Origin: Kitasatospora viridis
Lineage (GTDB): Bacteria; Actinomycetota; Actinomycetes; Streptomycetales; Streptomycetaceae
Direction of reading: 5' to 3'
NCBI RefSeq assembly: GCF_007829815.1
Contig: NZ_VIWT01000001.1
Span: 2,379,501 to 2,443,500 of the forward strand
DNA: 64,000 nt
Made by a program: the position numbers and the translations under genes. The notes below the pieces were generated by a model, which was given only the letters and a program-made list of their open reading frames with translations, was not told where the DNA came from and ran no database searches. Positions 23,239-31,832 of the stretch are shown here, in pieces; the stretch's first letter is position 1; every line of letters starts with the position of its first letter.

Positions 23239-23946
23239 GTGTCCCACAAGATCGACATTGACCGGATCCGCGCCGCCGCCACCCGCTTCGACGCCGCGCT
23301 CGCCGGGCTGACCGACGCCGACGCCCGGGCCGACTCCGCGCTGGCCGGGTGGAGCCGCGGCCACGTGATCACCCACGTCGCCCGCAGCGCCGACGTCTAC
23401 CGCTGGCTGCTCGCGCTGGCCCGCACCGGTTCCGAGCCCGGCCCCCGGGCGGACGGACCGGCACTGGCCCGGGCGCTGGCCGAGGGCGCCGGCCGCCCTG
23501 CCGCCGAGCTGGTGGCGGACCTGCGCGGGAGCACCGAACGGCTGTTCGCCGAGGCCGAGCTGATGCCGGCCGACCGCTGGGACACCCCGGTAACGGCGCT
23601 CGCCGGCTGGCAGCACCCCGCCTGGTTCACCCTGCGGCGCTGCTGGCGCGAGCTGGAGACCCACCGCCTCGACCTGGCGCTCGGCCCCACCACCGCCGAC
23701 TGGCCGGCCGACTACGTCGCCTGGGCGCTGGACGAGACGGCGCCCGCGCTGACCGCCCGGGCCTTCCCGGTGGCCCGGATCGAGGCCACCGACCTGGGCC
23801 GCAGCTGGGAGCTGCACGGCGAGGGCCCCGTCATCGCCGCCCCCGGCCACCTGCTGCTCGGCTGGCTCGCCGGCCGGACCGTCCCGGACGGGCGCTGGCC
23901 CACCCCGCCGGCCTGGCCGCAGCCCCCGGCACCCGGCTGGGGCTGA
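23239..23946 (+). CDS. Maleylpyruvate-isomerase-family mycothiol-dependent enzyme
   Basis: A protein of 235 residues of the MDMPI N-terminal/DinB-like four-helix fold. RGHVITHVARSADVYRWLL (about 40-58) and RELETHRLDLALG (about 139-151) carry the His/Glu/His metal ligands of mycothiol-dependent isomerases and transferases. Mycothiol replaces glutathione in actinobacteria. No gentisate or maleylpyruvate genes are nearby, so isomerase activity is not implied and the thiol-transfer substrate is unknown. The C-terminal WELHGEGPVIAAPGHLLLGWLAGR matches the second domain of these proteins. Confidence 0.9.
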   Translation: MSHKIDIDRIRAAATRFDAALAGLTDADARADSALAGWSRGHVITHVARSADVYRWLLALARTGSEPGPRADGPALARALAEGAGRPAAELVADLRGSTERLFAEAELMPADRWDTPVTALAGWQHPAWFTLRRCWRELETHRLDLALGPTTADWPADYVAWALDETAPALTARAFPVARIEATDLGRSWELHGEGPVIAAPGHLLLGWLAGRTVPDGRWPTPPAWPQPPAPGWG

Positions 23947-23980
23947 CCCGCCGTCACACCTACCAGAACGCGCGCCCGTC

Positions 23981-24025
23981 CGGGTCGAACACCCGCGTGA
24001 TTGACCCGGACGGGTGGAATACCCG
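23981..24025. promoter_or_regulatory. Twin operators CGGGT-N5-ACCCG, 30 bp apart
   Basis: CGGGT-CGAAC-ACCCG occupies 23981-23995, and CGGGT-GGAAT-ACCCG occupies 24011-24025. The centres are exactly 30 bp apart, close to three helical turns, so dimers would bind one face. ACCCGGACGGGT between them adds further symmetry. They end 77 bp before the MMPL gene start. Confidence 0.65.
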
Positions 24026-24102
24026 TCCGCCCGCCACCTGTTCGGCGCCGCCTCCGTTTCACTGACCGCCAGGAACCGACCACTCCGTCGAAGGCAGTCG
24101 AG

Positions 24103-26247
24103 ATGTCACTGGCGCGCCCCGCCGCCCCGGACGCCGGCGGCGGGCTCCTCGCCCGCCTCGCCGCCGCCGTCCTCGCCCGACCCCGCGCGGTCCTGGCGCT
24201 CGCCGCCCTGCTCACCGTCCTGACCGGCGTCTTCGGCCTGGGCGCGCACGACCGGCTGGCGCTCGGCGGCAACTCGGCGAGCACCGGCGACGCGGTCCGC
24301 GCCGACCGCTGGCTCGGCGACCACGGCGCCGTCGGTGACGCGCAGTTGGAGCTGCTGGTGGCCACCCCGGACGGCGTGGACTCGGCCGCCTCGCGGCAGG
24401 CCGGCGCCGCGTTCACCCGGCTGGTCGCCGGACAGCCGGGCGTGCGCACCGTGCTCTCCTACTGGCCGTCGGGCCCCGCCGCGCTGCGCTCCACCGACGG
24501 ACGCTCCGCCCTGCTCCTGGTGCGCACCGCCGGGGACGCCGTGCGGAGCACCGAGTCCGCTGCCCGGCTGGGACGTTCGCTCAGCGGCCGGCACGGCCCG
24601 CTGAGCGTCTCGGCGACCGGCACCGGCCCCAACTACGGGGACGTGATGGACCAGGTCGGCCGGGACACCCGGCGGGCCGAACTGTTCGGCTCGCCGCTCA
24701 CCCTGCTGATCCTGGTCGCGGCGCTCGGCTCGCTGGTCGCGGGGCTGCTGCCGGTGGCGGTCGGCGCGCTGGCGGCGGCCGGCACGATGGCGGTGCTGCG
24801 GCTGCTGACCGGCGTCATGGCCGTCTCCGTGCTGAGCGAGAACCTGACCACCACCCTGGGCTTCGGACTCGCCGTCGACTACTGCCTGTTCGTGGTGCAC
24901 CGGTACCGCGAGGAGCTGGCCGGCGGCGCCGACCCGCACCCGGCCGTGGTCACCGCCATCCGCACGGCCGGCCGCACGGTGGTCTTCTCCGCGCTCACCG
25001 TCGCCCTCTGCTCGGCCGGTCTGCTGCTGGTCCCGGTGCCGTTCCTGCGGGCGATGGCCGCCACGGTCGTGGTGGTCGTGCTGCTCGCGGCGGCCGCCGC
25101 GCTGACCGTGCTGCCCGCCCTGCTGGCGGTGCTGGGAGGGCACCTGGACCGGCTGGACCCGTTCGCCGCGGTGCGCCGCCGGCTGCGCCGCGGGGCCGCC
25201 CGGCCGGGCTTCTGGCACCGGCTGGCCACCCGGGTGGTCCGGCACCCCCTGCCCTGGTGCCTGGGCGCCGGCCTCCTGCTGCTGGCGCTGGCCGTGCCGG
25301 CCGGGCACTTTCGCACCGCGCTCTCCGACTACCGGGTGCTGCCCGCCTCCGCACCGGTGAGCGTGACCGCCCGGGCCATCGGCGCCGGGTTCGACCCGGC
25401 CGAGCTGGCCCCGACCTCCGTCGTGCTCCCGGACGCCCCCGCCCGCGACGCGCTGGCCGGCTACGCCGCCCGCCTGGCCCGGCTGCCGGGCGTGACCCGG
25501 GTGGACACCGTGCCGGGCGGCTGGCTCTCGGTGGTCGGGCCGGCCGACTCGCAGTCCCCCGAGGCCGAGCGGCTGGTCCGGCTGATCCGCGCCGTGCCGG
25601 CCCCCGGCACCGCGCTGGTCGGCGGCCGGGCGGCCGAACTGGTCGACACCCAGCAGGTGTTGACCGACCGGCTGCCCTGGGTGGCACTGGTCGTGGTGCT
25701 CGCGATGGGCGGCCTGCTGCTGCTCTTCTCCGGCAGCGTGCTGATCGCGGTCAAGGCGCTGCTGCTGTCGGCACTGAGCCTCACCGCCGTGCTCGGCGCG
25801 ATGGTGGCGGTCTTCCAGGACGGCCACGCCCGGTGGCTGGTCGGCGGCGCGCCGAGTTACGGCCAACTGGAGGTCACCACACCGGTCCTGGTGCTCTTCC
25901 TCGCCTTCGGCCTGTCGATCGACTACGAGCTCTTCGTGATCTCCCGGATCCGGGAGGAGTTCCGCCGCACCGACGACCTGGCCCGCTCGATCACCAGCGG
26001 CATCGGCAGCACCGGCGGGCTGATCAGCAGCGCCGCCGCCGTGGTCGCGGTGCTGCTGGTGGTGCTGGCGGCCTCCGAGCTCTCGCTCAACCGGATGTTC
26101 GGCGCGGCGCTCGCCCTCGCCCTGCTGCTCGATGCGACGGTGGTCCGGGGCGTCCTGGTGCCCGCCGTGATGCGCCTGTCCGGCCGGGCCAACTGGTGGG
26201 CGCCGGCCGGGCTGGGCCGGCTCCAACAGCGGCTCGCCGTCGACTGA
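24103..26247 (+). CDS. MMPL-family RND transporter
   Basis: An integral membrane protein of 714 residues with two halves, each with an extracytoplasmic domain and a helical bundle. The duplicated proton-relay segments are GFGLAVDYCLFVVHRYREEL (about 249-268) and AFGLSIDYELFVISRIREEF (about 604-623), each with the Asp-Tyr pair required for proton translocation in MmpL3-like proteins. Members export lipids or hydrophobic compounds. ATG 24103 starts just before the first membrane helix. Twin operators upstream suggest induction by an unidentified TetR-like repressor not encoded next to it. Confidence 0.93.
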   Translation: MSLARPAAPDAGGGLLARLAAAVLARPRAVLALAALLTVLTGVFGLGAHDRLALGGNSASTGDAVRADRWLGDHGAVGDAQLELLVATPDGVDSAASRQAGAAFTRLVAGQPGVRTVLSYWPSGPAALRSTDGRSALLLVRTAGDAVRSTESAARLGRSLSGRHGPLSVSATGTGPNYGDVMDQVGRDTRRAELFGSPLTLLILVAALGSLVAGLLPVAVGALAAAGTMAVLRLLTGVMAVSVLSENLTTTLGFGLAVDYCLFVVHRYREELAGGADPHPAVVTAIRTAGRTVVFSALTVALCSAGLLLVPVPFLRAMAATVVVVVLLAAAAALTVLPALLAVLGGHLDRLDPFAAVRRRLRRGAARPGFWHRLATRVVRHPLPWCLGAGLLLLALAVPAGHFRTALSDYRVLPASAPVSVTARAIGAGFDPAELAPTSVVLPDAPARDALAGYAARLARLPGVTRVDTVPGGWLSVVGPADSQSPEAERLVRLIRAVPAPGTALVGGRAAELVDTQQVLTDRLPWVALVVVLAMGGLLLLFSGSVLIAVKALLLSALSLTAVLGAMVAVFQDGHARWLVGGAPSYGQLEVTTPVLVLFLAFGLSIDYELFVISRIREEFRRTDDLARSITSGIGSTGGLISSAAAVVAVLLVVLAASELSLNRMFGAALALALLLDATVVRGVLVPAVMRLSGRANWWAPAGLGRLQQRLAVD

Positions 26248-26401
26248 TGCCTCCGGTTGGTGTCACCGGTCCGGCCGGCGCGCCCGGTGCGCCCGCCAAC
26301 GGGGCGTATCCGAACGGCCCGCCTGGCGTGTCCCCCGTCCCGCCCCGAGGCCCGTCCTACCGTGGCCGGACACCCCCGACGGCACCAGAGGCAGGACGAC
26401 C

Positions 26402-26821
26402 ATGGCCCTCCGGAAGACCCTCGCCGCGCTCGCCACCTGCGCGGCCCTCACCGGCGCGGCCCTCGGCGGCGGCGCCCCGACCGCCGCCGCGGCCGAGCCG
26501 GGCGCGAGCGTGGCCCGCTACACCGTGACCTTCCCGGACACCGGCAAGACCCTGATCGGCAACGCCACCCCGTCGCCCGGCGAGGTCCACTCCGTGCGGC
26601 TCGCCGGCACCAGCGCGCAGCAGCCGCCCGGCCTGACCTGCTGGGCCGGCCGCACCGACGGCCCGACGTTCTACGAGTCCTGCGACGGCACCCGCTACTA
26701 CACCTTCGCCTTCTGCAGCGACGGCTTCCGTTACGTCGTCGGCCCGTTCGGCGGCCGGGGCGACTTCGAGTTCGTCTGCCCGACCGGCAGCGACGCGATC
26801 TGGGGCGGCTCGATCGACTGA
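26402..26821 (+). CDS. Small secreted protein of unknown function with four cysteines
   Basis: A protein of 139 residues with a signal peptide (about 1-31: basic start, hydrophobic core, cleavage near AAAAEP). The mature part is Gly/Thr/Tyr-rich and contains four cysteines (TCWAG, SCDGT, FCSDG, VCPTG), enough for two disulfides in an extracellular beta-rich fold. I do not recognise a family. GGACGACC precedes the ATG. It ends 10 bp from the convergent LuxR-type gene. Confidence 0.75.
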   Translation: MALRKTLAALATCAALTGAALGGGAPTAAAAEPGASVARYTVTFPDTGKTLIGNATPSPGEVHSVRLAGTSAQQPPGLTCWAGRTDGPTFYESCDGTRYYTFAFCSDGFRYVVGPFGGRGDFEFVCPTGSDAIWGGSID

Positions 26822-26831
26822 CCCGCCGTCA

Positions 26832-28976
26832 TCACCCCTGCCGGGCCACCGGCAGCGCCCTGACCAGGGCCGCCCGGGACCTGACGCCGAGTTTGCGGTA
26901 GACCCGGGAGAGCGTGCCCTCGACGGTCTTGACGCTGACGAACAGCGCGGCGGCGACCTCGCGGTTGGTCGCGCCGTCGGCGGCCAGGCCGGCGATCCGC
27001 TGCTCGGTGGCGGTCAGCAGCGGGCCGTCAGCCGACTGGTCGAGCCGGGCCAACTCCTCGGCGACCCGGGCCAGCAGCGGCGCGGCGGCGGCCGCCGCGC
27101 AGAGCGCGTGCGCCTGCCCGAGCGCCACCCGGGCACCCGTCCGGTGCCGCAGCCGGCGCTCGACCGAGCCCAACGCGAGCAGGGTGCGGGCGAGTTCGAG
27201 CCGCTGCCGGCCGTCGCCGCGCTGCCGGTCGGCGGCGGCGCGCAGCAGGGCGACGGCCTCGCGGGCCTGGCCGAGCCCGGCCAGCGCGAGCGCCCGGGCC
27301 CGGACGGTCGCCGGCTCGTCGGTCGACTGCGGCACGGCGCCGACGAGTTGGCGCGCCACGGCGTGGTCCCCCTGGGTCACCCGCGCCTCGGCGAGCAGGG
27401 CCCGGGCCCGCCGGCCGAACCGGTCGGCCCTGGGCAGCCGGCCGGCCGCCTCCAGGTCCTCGACGGCGGCGGCGTTGGCGGCGGCCGTGCCGAGCAGCAG
27501 GGCCGCCTCGCCCGCCACGGCCAGCGCCTCCGCCCGGTGCCAGCGGTCCCCGGCCGCCGCCCAGCCGGCCGCGGCCCGCAGGGCCAGCCGGCGGGCGCGT
27601 TCGGCGCTGCCGCCGGTCAGTTCGGCCACCGCCACGGCCAGCAGGGCGTCCAGCCGGGAGGTGCCGGGGAGCGGGTCGCCCTGCCAGGCGAGCAGGTCGG
27701 CCAACCGGCGGGCCAGCGCGAGCGCGGTGACTGCCTCCCCGGCCAGCGCGTGGGCGGTGATCCGCAGCGCCAGCGCCTCGTCGCCCTCGGTGCGCAGGGC
27801 CGGGCCCGGCTCGCCCAGGGCCAGTGCCGCCAGGGCCCGTTCGGGGCCGGGCGGCGCGGCCGCGAGCGCCTCGGCCGCGCCGCCGGGGTCGCCGAGCGCG
27901 GCCCGCACCCGGGCCAGCAGGGCGGGGGCGGCCGGGTCGGCTCTGCGGTGGCCGGCGGCGGCCTCGGCCTGCGCCAGGGCGAGCGGCAACTGCCCGGCCC
28001 TGAGGTGGTGTTCGGCCACCCAGCGGAGCAGTTCGCCCTGCTCCCGGCTCTGCGCCGGCGCCTCGGCCAGCCCGGCGGCCAGCAGGTCCACGGCCCCGGC
28101 CAGGCCCTGCTCGACGGCGGCGGCGCGCGCCAGCACCAGGTGGGCCCGGGCGCGCAGCACGCCCGACCGGCTCTGCCCGAGCACCTGGCGGGCCAGCGCC
28201 CGCGCCTCCTCGGGCCGCGCACCGCGGGCGGCGGCCAGCAGTTCGGCGGCACTGGCGGGCTGACGCACCGTCGGCCCGCCGAACCGGTGGGCCGTGCCGT
28301 CCGGCCGGGTGCTCGCGGCCAGGTCCAGCGCCGTCCCCGGGTTGCCCAGCGCGGCCCGCTGGATGCCGCCGAGCACGGGCACGGGCAGTCGGCCGTACCG
28401 GTCGGCCAGCAGCTCGGCGAGGGCGGCCGGGGAGAGCGGGCCGAGCCGCAGTTCGGGCAGCTCGAACCGGCAGGCGTCCTCGCCGGTGCGCCGGGTGGCC
28501 AGCACCCGCACGCCCTGGCCCACGGCCCGGCGCAGCGCGAACCGCAGGGCGGCGGCGCTGGGCGGGTCGAGCCAGGCCACGCCGTCCAGCACCACGAGCA
28601 CTGCGCCGTGCTCGCCCCGCAGCGCGAGCAGCAGGTCCAGCACGGCCCGGCGCAGCGCGAGCCGGCCCTCGCCGTCGGCGGGCGAGCGGTGGTGCAGCAG
28701 TGCGGCGCGCAGCGCGTCCCGGCGGCTCGGGGCGAGGGCGTCCAGCGGGCGGCCGCCGAGCAGGTCGCCGAGGGCGGCCCAGGGCAGTTCGCGTTCCTCG
28801 GGCGCGGGGGCGCAGCGCAGCACCAGCTGCCCGTCGCGCTCCGCCGCGGCGGCCAGCGCGCCGGCCAGGGCGGTCCGTCCGATCCCGGCGGGGCCGGTCA
28901 GCAGCAGCGCGCCGTGCTCGCCCAGGGCCCGCCGGGCGGCGTCCAGTTCGGCGTCCCTCCCGCGCAGTTCCGGCAT
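26832..28976 (-). CDS. LuxR-family ATPase regulator (LAL-like) with altered Walker A
   Basis: A protein of 714 residues: N-terminal AAA/STAND-type ATPase (about 1-200), central Ala/Leu/Arg-rich helical repeats resembling TPRs (250-640), and a C-terminal LuxR helix-turn-helix (LTATEQRIAGLAADGATNRE, then VSVKTVEGTLSRVYRKLGV). Walker A is GPAGIGRTA (28-36), with Arg34 where Lys is expected; Walker B is VLVVLDGVAWLD. The domain order is that of LAL regulators, though it is shorter than classical 900-residue members. ATG 28976 has GGAGGGG upstream. Targets are unknown. The Arg substitution may weaken ATP hydrolysis. Confidence 0.88.
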   Translation of the reverse strand: MPELRGRDAELDAARRALGEHGALLLTGPAGIGRTALAGALAAAAERDGQLVLRCAPAPEERELPWAALGDLLGGRPLDALAPSRRDALRAALLHHRSPADGEGRLALRRAVLDLLLALRGEHGAVLVVLDGVAWLDPPSAAALRFALRRAVGQGVRVLATRRTGEDACRFELPELRLGPLSPAALAELLADRYGRLPVPVLGGIQRAALGNPGTALDLAASTRPDGTAHRFGGPTVRQPASAAELLAAARGARPEEARALARQVLGQSRSGVLRARAHLVLARAAAVEQGLAGAVDLLAAGLAEAPAQSREQGELLRWVAEHHLRAGQLPLALAQAEAAAGHRRADPAAPALLARVRAALGDPGGAAEALAAAPPGPERALAALALGEPGPALRTEGDEALALRITAHALAGEAVTALALARRLADLLAWQGDPLPGTSRLDALLAVAVAELTGGSAERARRLALRAAAGWAAAGDRWHRAEALAVAGEAALLLGTAAANAAAVEDLEAAGRLPRADRFGRRARALLAEARVTQGDHAVARQLVGAVPQSTDEPATVRARALALAGLGQAREAVALLRAAADRQRGDGRQRLELARTLLALGSVERRLRHRTGARVALGQAHALCAAAAAAPLLARVAEELARLDQSADGPLLTATEQRIAGLAADGATNREVAAALFVSVKTVEGTLSRVYRKLGVRSRAALVRALPVARQG

Positions 28977-29175
28977 CCGCACCGCCCCCTCCACCGCGCA
29001 ATGGCGTGCACCTGACAGCAGTTTCGCGCCACCCCTGCCTCGGCCCGGAGGTCCATCTCAACCTGCTGCTGACGGCACGTCAATATCGCCCGGCGCGCAA
29101 CTCCGCACACGAAACAGGGAGTTCACGGGGCATTGACCGTGCGTAATCCCCCCGCGCTCCCCCGAGCACCCCCCG

Positions 29176-29209
29176 GTGAGGTGGCGGCGCCGTGGCGCCG
29201 CCACCTCAC
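29176..29209 (-). terminator. hrdD terminator
   Basis: A perfect 16-bp stem (29176-29191 with 29194-29209, GTGAGGTGGCGGCGCC) that begins at the hrdD stop codon. The remaining gap to 28977 carries the LuxR promoter region with no recognisable element. Confidence 0.85.
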
Positions 29210-30192
29210 GCGGCTTCGAAGCCGGCGTGACCGGCGATCTTCTTGAGCTCGGCGAGCGCGTGCTTCTCGATCTGGCGGATCCGCTCACGCGTCAGGCCGT
29301 GCTGCTTGCCCACCTCGGTGAGGGTGCGCTCGCGCCCGTCCTCCATGCCGTAGCGGGAGCGGATGATCGAGGCGGTGCGGTCGTCGAGCCGGCTGATCAG
29401 GTCGTCCAGCTCCTCCCGGCGGAGCATCACCAGCACCGCGTCCTCCGGGGAGACCGCGCCGGTGTCCTCGACCAGGTCGCCGAACTGGGTCTCGCCCTCG
29501 TCGTCGACGGCCATGTTGAGGCTGACCGGGTCGCGGGCCCAGTCCAGCACGTCCTTGATCCGCTCCGCGGTGGTGTCGAGTTCGGCCGCGATCTCCGAGG
29601 GCTCGGCCTCGCGGCCCAGCTCCTTGGACTTCTCCCGCTGGACCCGGCGGATCCGGCCGAGCTCCTCGACCAGGTGCACGGGCAGCCGGATGGTGCGCGA
29701 CTGGTCGGCGATCGAGCGGGTGATCGCCTGCCGGATCCACCAGGTCGCGTAGGTGGAGAACTTGAAGCCCTTGGCGTAGTCGAACTTCTCGACCGCGCGG
29801 ACCAGGCCGGCGTTGCCCTCCTGGATCAGGTCGAGCAGCGGCAGCCCGCTGCGCGGGTAGCGCCGGGCCACCGCGACGACCAGGCGCAGGTTGGAGCGGA
29901 TGAAGACGTCCTTGGCCCGCTCGGCGTCGGCGGCTATCGCCTCCAACTCCTCGCGGGTGACGCCCTCGGGCAGCGCGGTCCCGTCGTCGCCGGCCTCCTC
30001 CAGCAGGTGCTGGGCGTACACGCCGGCTTCGATCCGCAGCGACAGTTCGACCTCCTCGGCGGCATCGAGGAGGGGGGTCCTGGCGATCTCGTCGAGGTAC
30101 ATGCCGACCAGGTCGCGGTCGGCTTCGAGGTTGGTCGGGCGGGCCGTACGAGTCCGGTCGGCCCTGTCGCGAACGACGGCACGGGTGGCCAT
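29206..30192 (-). CDS. hrdD: Group 2 RNA polymerase sigma factor, HrdD type
   Basis: A sigma-70 factor of 328 residues. Region 1.2 is DLVGMYLDEIARTPLLDAAEEVELS. Region 2 is RSNLRLVVAVARRYPRSGLP with DLIQEGNAGLVRAVEKFDY and FSTYATWWIRQAITR. Region 3 and region 4 (ERTLTEVGKQHGLTRERIRQIE) follow. The short N-terminus lacking region 1.1, and MATRAVVRDR at the start, fit Streptomyces HrdD rather than the essential HrdB. HrdD is dispensable and linked to stress and antibiotic gene expression. A SigR-type promoter lies upstream. Confidence 0.93.
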   Translation of the reverse strand: MATRAVVRDRADRTRTARPTNLEADRDLVGMYLDEIARTPLLDAAEEVELSLRIEAGVYAQHLLEEAGDDGTALPEGVTREELEAIAADAERAKDVFIRSNLRLVVAVARRYPRSGLPLLDLIQEGNAGLVRAVEKFDYAKGFKFSTYATWWIRQAITRSIADQSRTIRLPVHLVEELGRIRRVQREKSKELGREAEPSEIAAELDTTAERIKDVLDWARDPVSLNMAVDDEGETQFGDLVEDTGAVSPEDAVLVMLRREELDDLISRLDDRTASIIRSRYGMEDGRERTLTEVGKQHGLTRERIRQIEKHALAELKKIAGHAGFEAA

Positions 30193-30325
30193 GCTTGCTC
30201 CCTTGCTGTTGGTGCCCGGGTGTGGATCTCGCGGGTGGGTGCGGCGAGGGGATCTGCGCCGGCCGGCCGCGACAAGCGCGCCTCCCGGTGATGCGGGACC
30301 CCGGGGGCCTCACACGTAACGATCC

Positions 30326-30352
30326 AACGAACAGATTCCGGACAACATTCCC
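30326..30352 (-). promoter_or_regulatory. SigR-type promoter for hrdD
   Basis: On the minus strand, GGGAAT (30347-30352), 18 bases, then GTT (30326-30328). This matches the Streptomyces SigR (thiol-oxidative stress) consensus GGAAT-N18-GTT. The implied transcript has a leader of about 130 nt. hrdD is an established SigR target in S. coelicolor. Confidence 0.75.
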
Positions 30353-30663
30353 AAGTCGGCCAGATTCTTCGGGAGATGCAGTATCCTGCATCGCTTTTCC
30401 GGCTTTCGGAACGCTCGGCGAGCGGGTCCGCACGGACCGTCAGGGGCGCACACCCGAAGTCACACGGCGCGCGTGGCCGTTCACGCGCCGGGTGCGGCGC
30501 GGGGCTCCCGATCGATCGGATGCGAATGGACCGCCCGCATCAAGCCCACCCTGCCCAACGCACCGAACGCCCCGTTCGATCCCGCTCCGGGTGCACGCAA
30601 ACGATGCCAAATCGCGATCGGTCCCCCATCGGATCGCATCACCCGGCTGGGAAGGTGTCAGCC
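30353..30663. other. Remainder of the hrdD/PAP2 divergent intergenic region
   Basis: The full gap 30193-30663 is 471 bp. Beyond the SigR-type promoter I see no gene or strong repeat. The part nearest PAP2 is less GC-rich and holds GGGAAGG at 30649-30655, the PAP2 ribosome-binding site. Confidence 0.5.
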
Positions 30664-31491
30664 ATGCACCTGACCACCGGCCGGGACCAACCCTCGGACC
30701 AGCAGCGCCGGAGCACGCTGCGCGCCCGCCTGCCGCGCTACGCGGCGGTGGCGCTCGGCGCGCTCGCGGTCTTCGCCCTGCTGCTCGGGCTGGTCGAGGG
30801 CGGCTGGGGGCCGCTGGCCCGGCTGGACCAGTCCTGGACCGACGGGCTGCACCGGTTCGCCCGGGACCACGCCGCCTTCACCGCCTCGATGCAGACCACC
30901 AGCACGCTCGGCGGCCCGGTGGTGATGCGCACCCTGCTCGCGCTGGCCGCCGCCTGGCTGTGGGCGATCGGCGCCCGCGCGCTGGCCGGCTGGACGGCCG
31001 CGCAGGCGCTGGTCGGCTGGGGCGCGCAGTGGCTGGCCAAGGCCCTAGTGGACCGGCCCCGGCCGAGTTGGCCGGACCCGGTGGCCTCCGCCCCCGGCGC
31101 GGCCTTCCCCTCCGGCCACGCGATGGCCGCCGCGATCACCGGGGCCACCCTGGTGGCGCTGGTCTGGCCGCGGGTGGACCGGCCGGCCCGGATCGCCTGC
31201 TCGGCGGTGGCGGTGGCGGCCAGCCTGCTGGTCGGGTTCACCCGGATCGCGCTCGGCGTGCACTGGCCCAGCGACGTGCTGGGCGGCTGGATCCTGGCCG
31301 CCGCGGTGCTCGGCGGCACCACCGTGGCGGCCGAGCTGTGGCGGCCCGGCGCGCTCTCCCGGGACGTCCGGCGGGTGAACTGGCGCACCAGGCCCCGGGT
31401 GCAGAGCGTGCTGGCCACCAGTGTGCCGTTCCCGGAGCTGCCGTTCGGCGAGCGGGTGGAGCCCGACTACCTGGACCGGCCGGACAGCTGA
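30664..31491 (+). CDS. PAP2-family membrane phosphatase
   Basis: A protein of 275 residues with six predicted membrane helices and the three acid-phosphatase motifs: KALVDRPRPSWPD (KxxxxxxRP), FPSGHAMAA (PSGH), and RIALGVHWPSDVLGGW (SRxxxxxHxxxD-like). Members dephosphorylate undecaprenyl pyrophosphate or phosphatidic acid at the outer membrane leaflet. Presence one gene upstream of a MurJ-like flippase fits lipid-carrier recycling. ATG 30664 has GGAAGG at good distance; GTG 30655 is an in-frame alternative. Confidence 0.92.
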   Translation: MHLTTGRDQPSDQQRRSTLRARLPRYAAVALGALAVFALLLGLVEGGWGPLARLDQSWTDGLHRFARDHAAFTASMQTTSTLGGPVVMRTLLALAAAWLWAIGARALAGWTAAQALVGWGAQWLAKALVDRPRPSWPDPVASAPGAAFPSGHAMAAAITGATLVALVWPRVDRPARIACSAVAVAASLLVGFTRIALGVHWPSDVLGGWILAAAVLGGTTVAAELWRPGALSRDVRRVNWRTRPRVQSVLATSVPFPELPFGERVEPDYLDRPDS

Positions 31492-31832
31492 CGGTCGGTG
31501 AGATAGCTCACACTCACGGGTGACAGGGGCCGGACAACGACATCCCGCCACCGCCGGTGGTGTCCCAATCACAACAAACCGGGGCGAAATTCCGGGCAAA
31601 ACCTCCGCAAAGCACCCCAAACACCCGCCGGTTCGCCGCGTCGGCCGACGCTCGCGCGCGGCCGGTTCACGTCCCCGAGATCCTCACCACAGGACACCCG
31701 ACTCCCCATGAAGTGCCCTGATGGGGCAGACTGCTTCGGCTGGGTATGCCTGTGCCCGGCTCGGGGAACCGAGCACCTGACCTGCGGCACCCCGCAGCAG
31801 CACCTGCCCGGAAACCGAGCCACGGGAGTTCC
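31492..31832. other. Intergenic region PAP2 to murJ, no gene seen
   Basis: 341 bp. Immediately after PAP2 there is GTGA-N6-TCAC (31499-31512), a weak stem-loop. TGCCC-TGAT-GGGGCA near 31714-31728 is another short inverted repeat. The centre is less GC-rich (AAACACCC-type sequence). Probably the murJ promoter region; no consensus promoter stands out. Confidence 0.45.
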
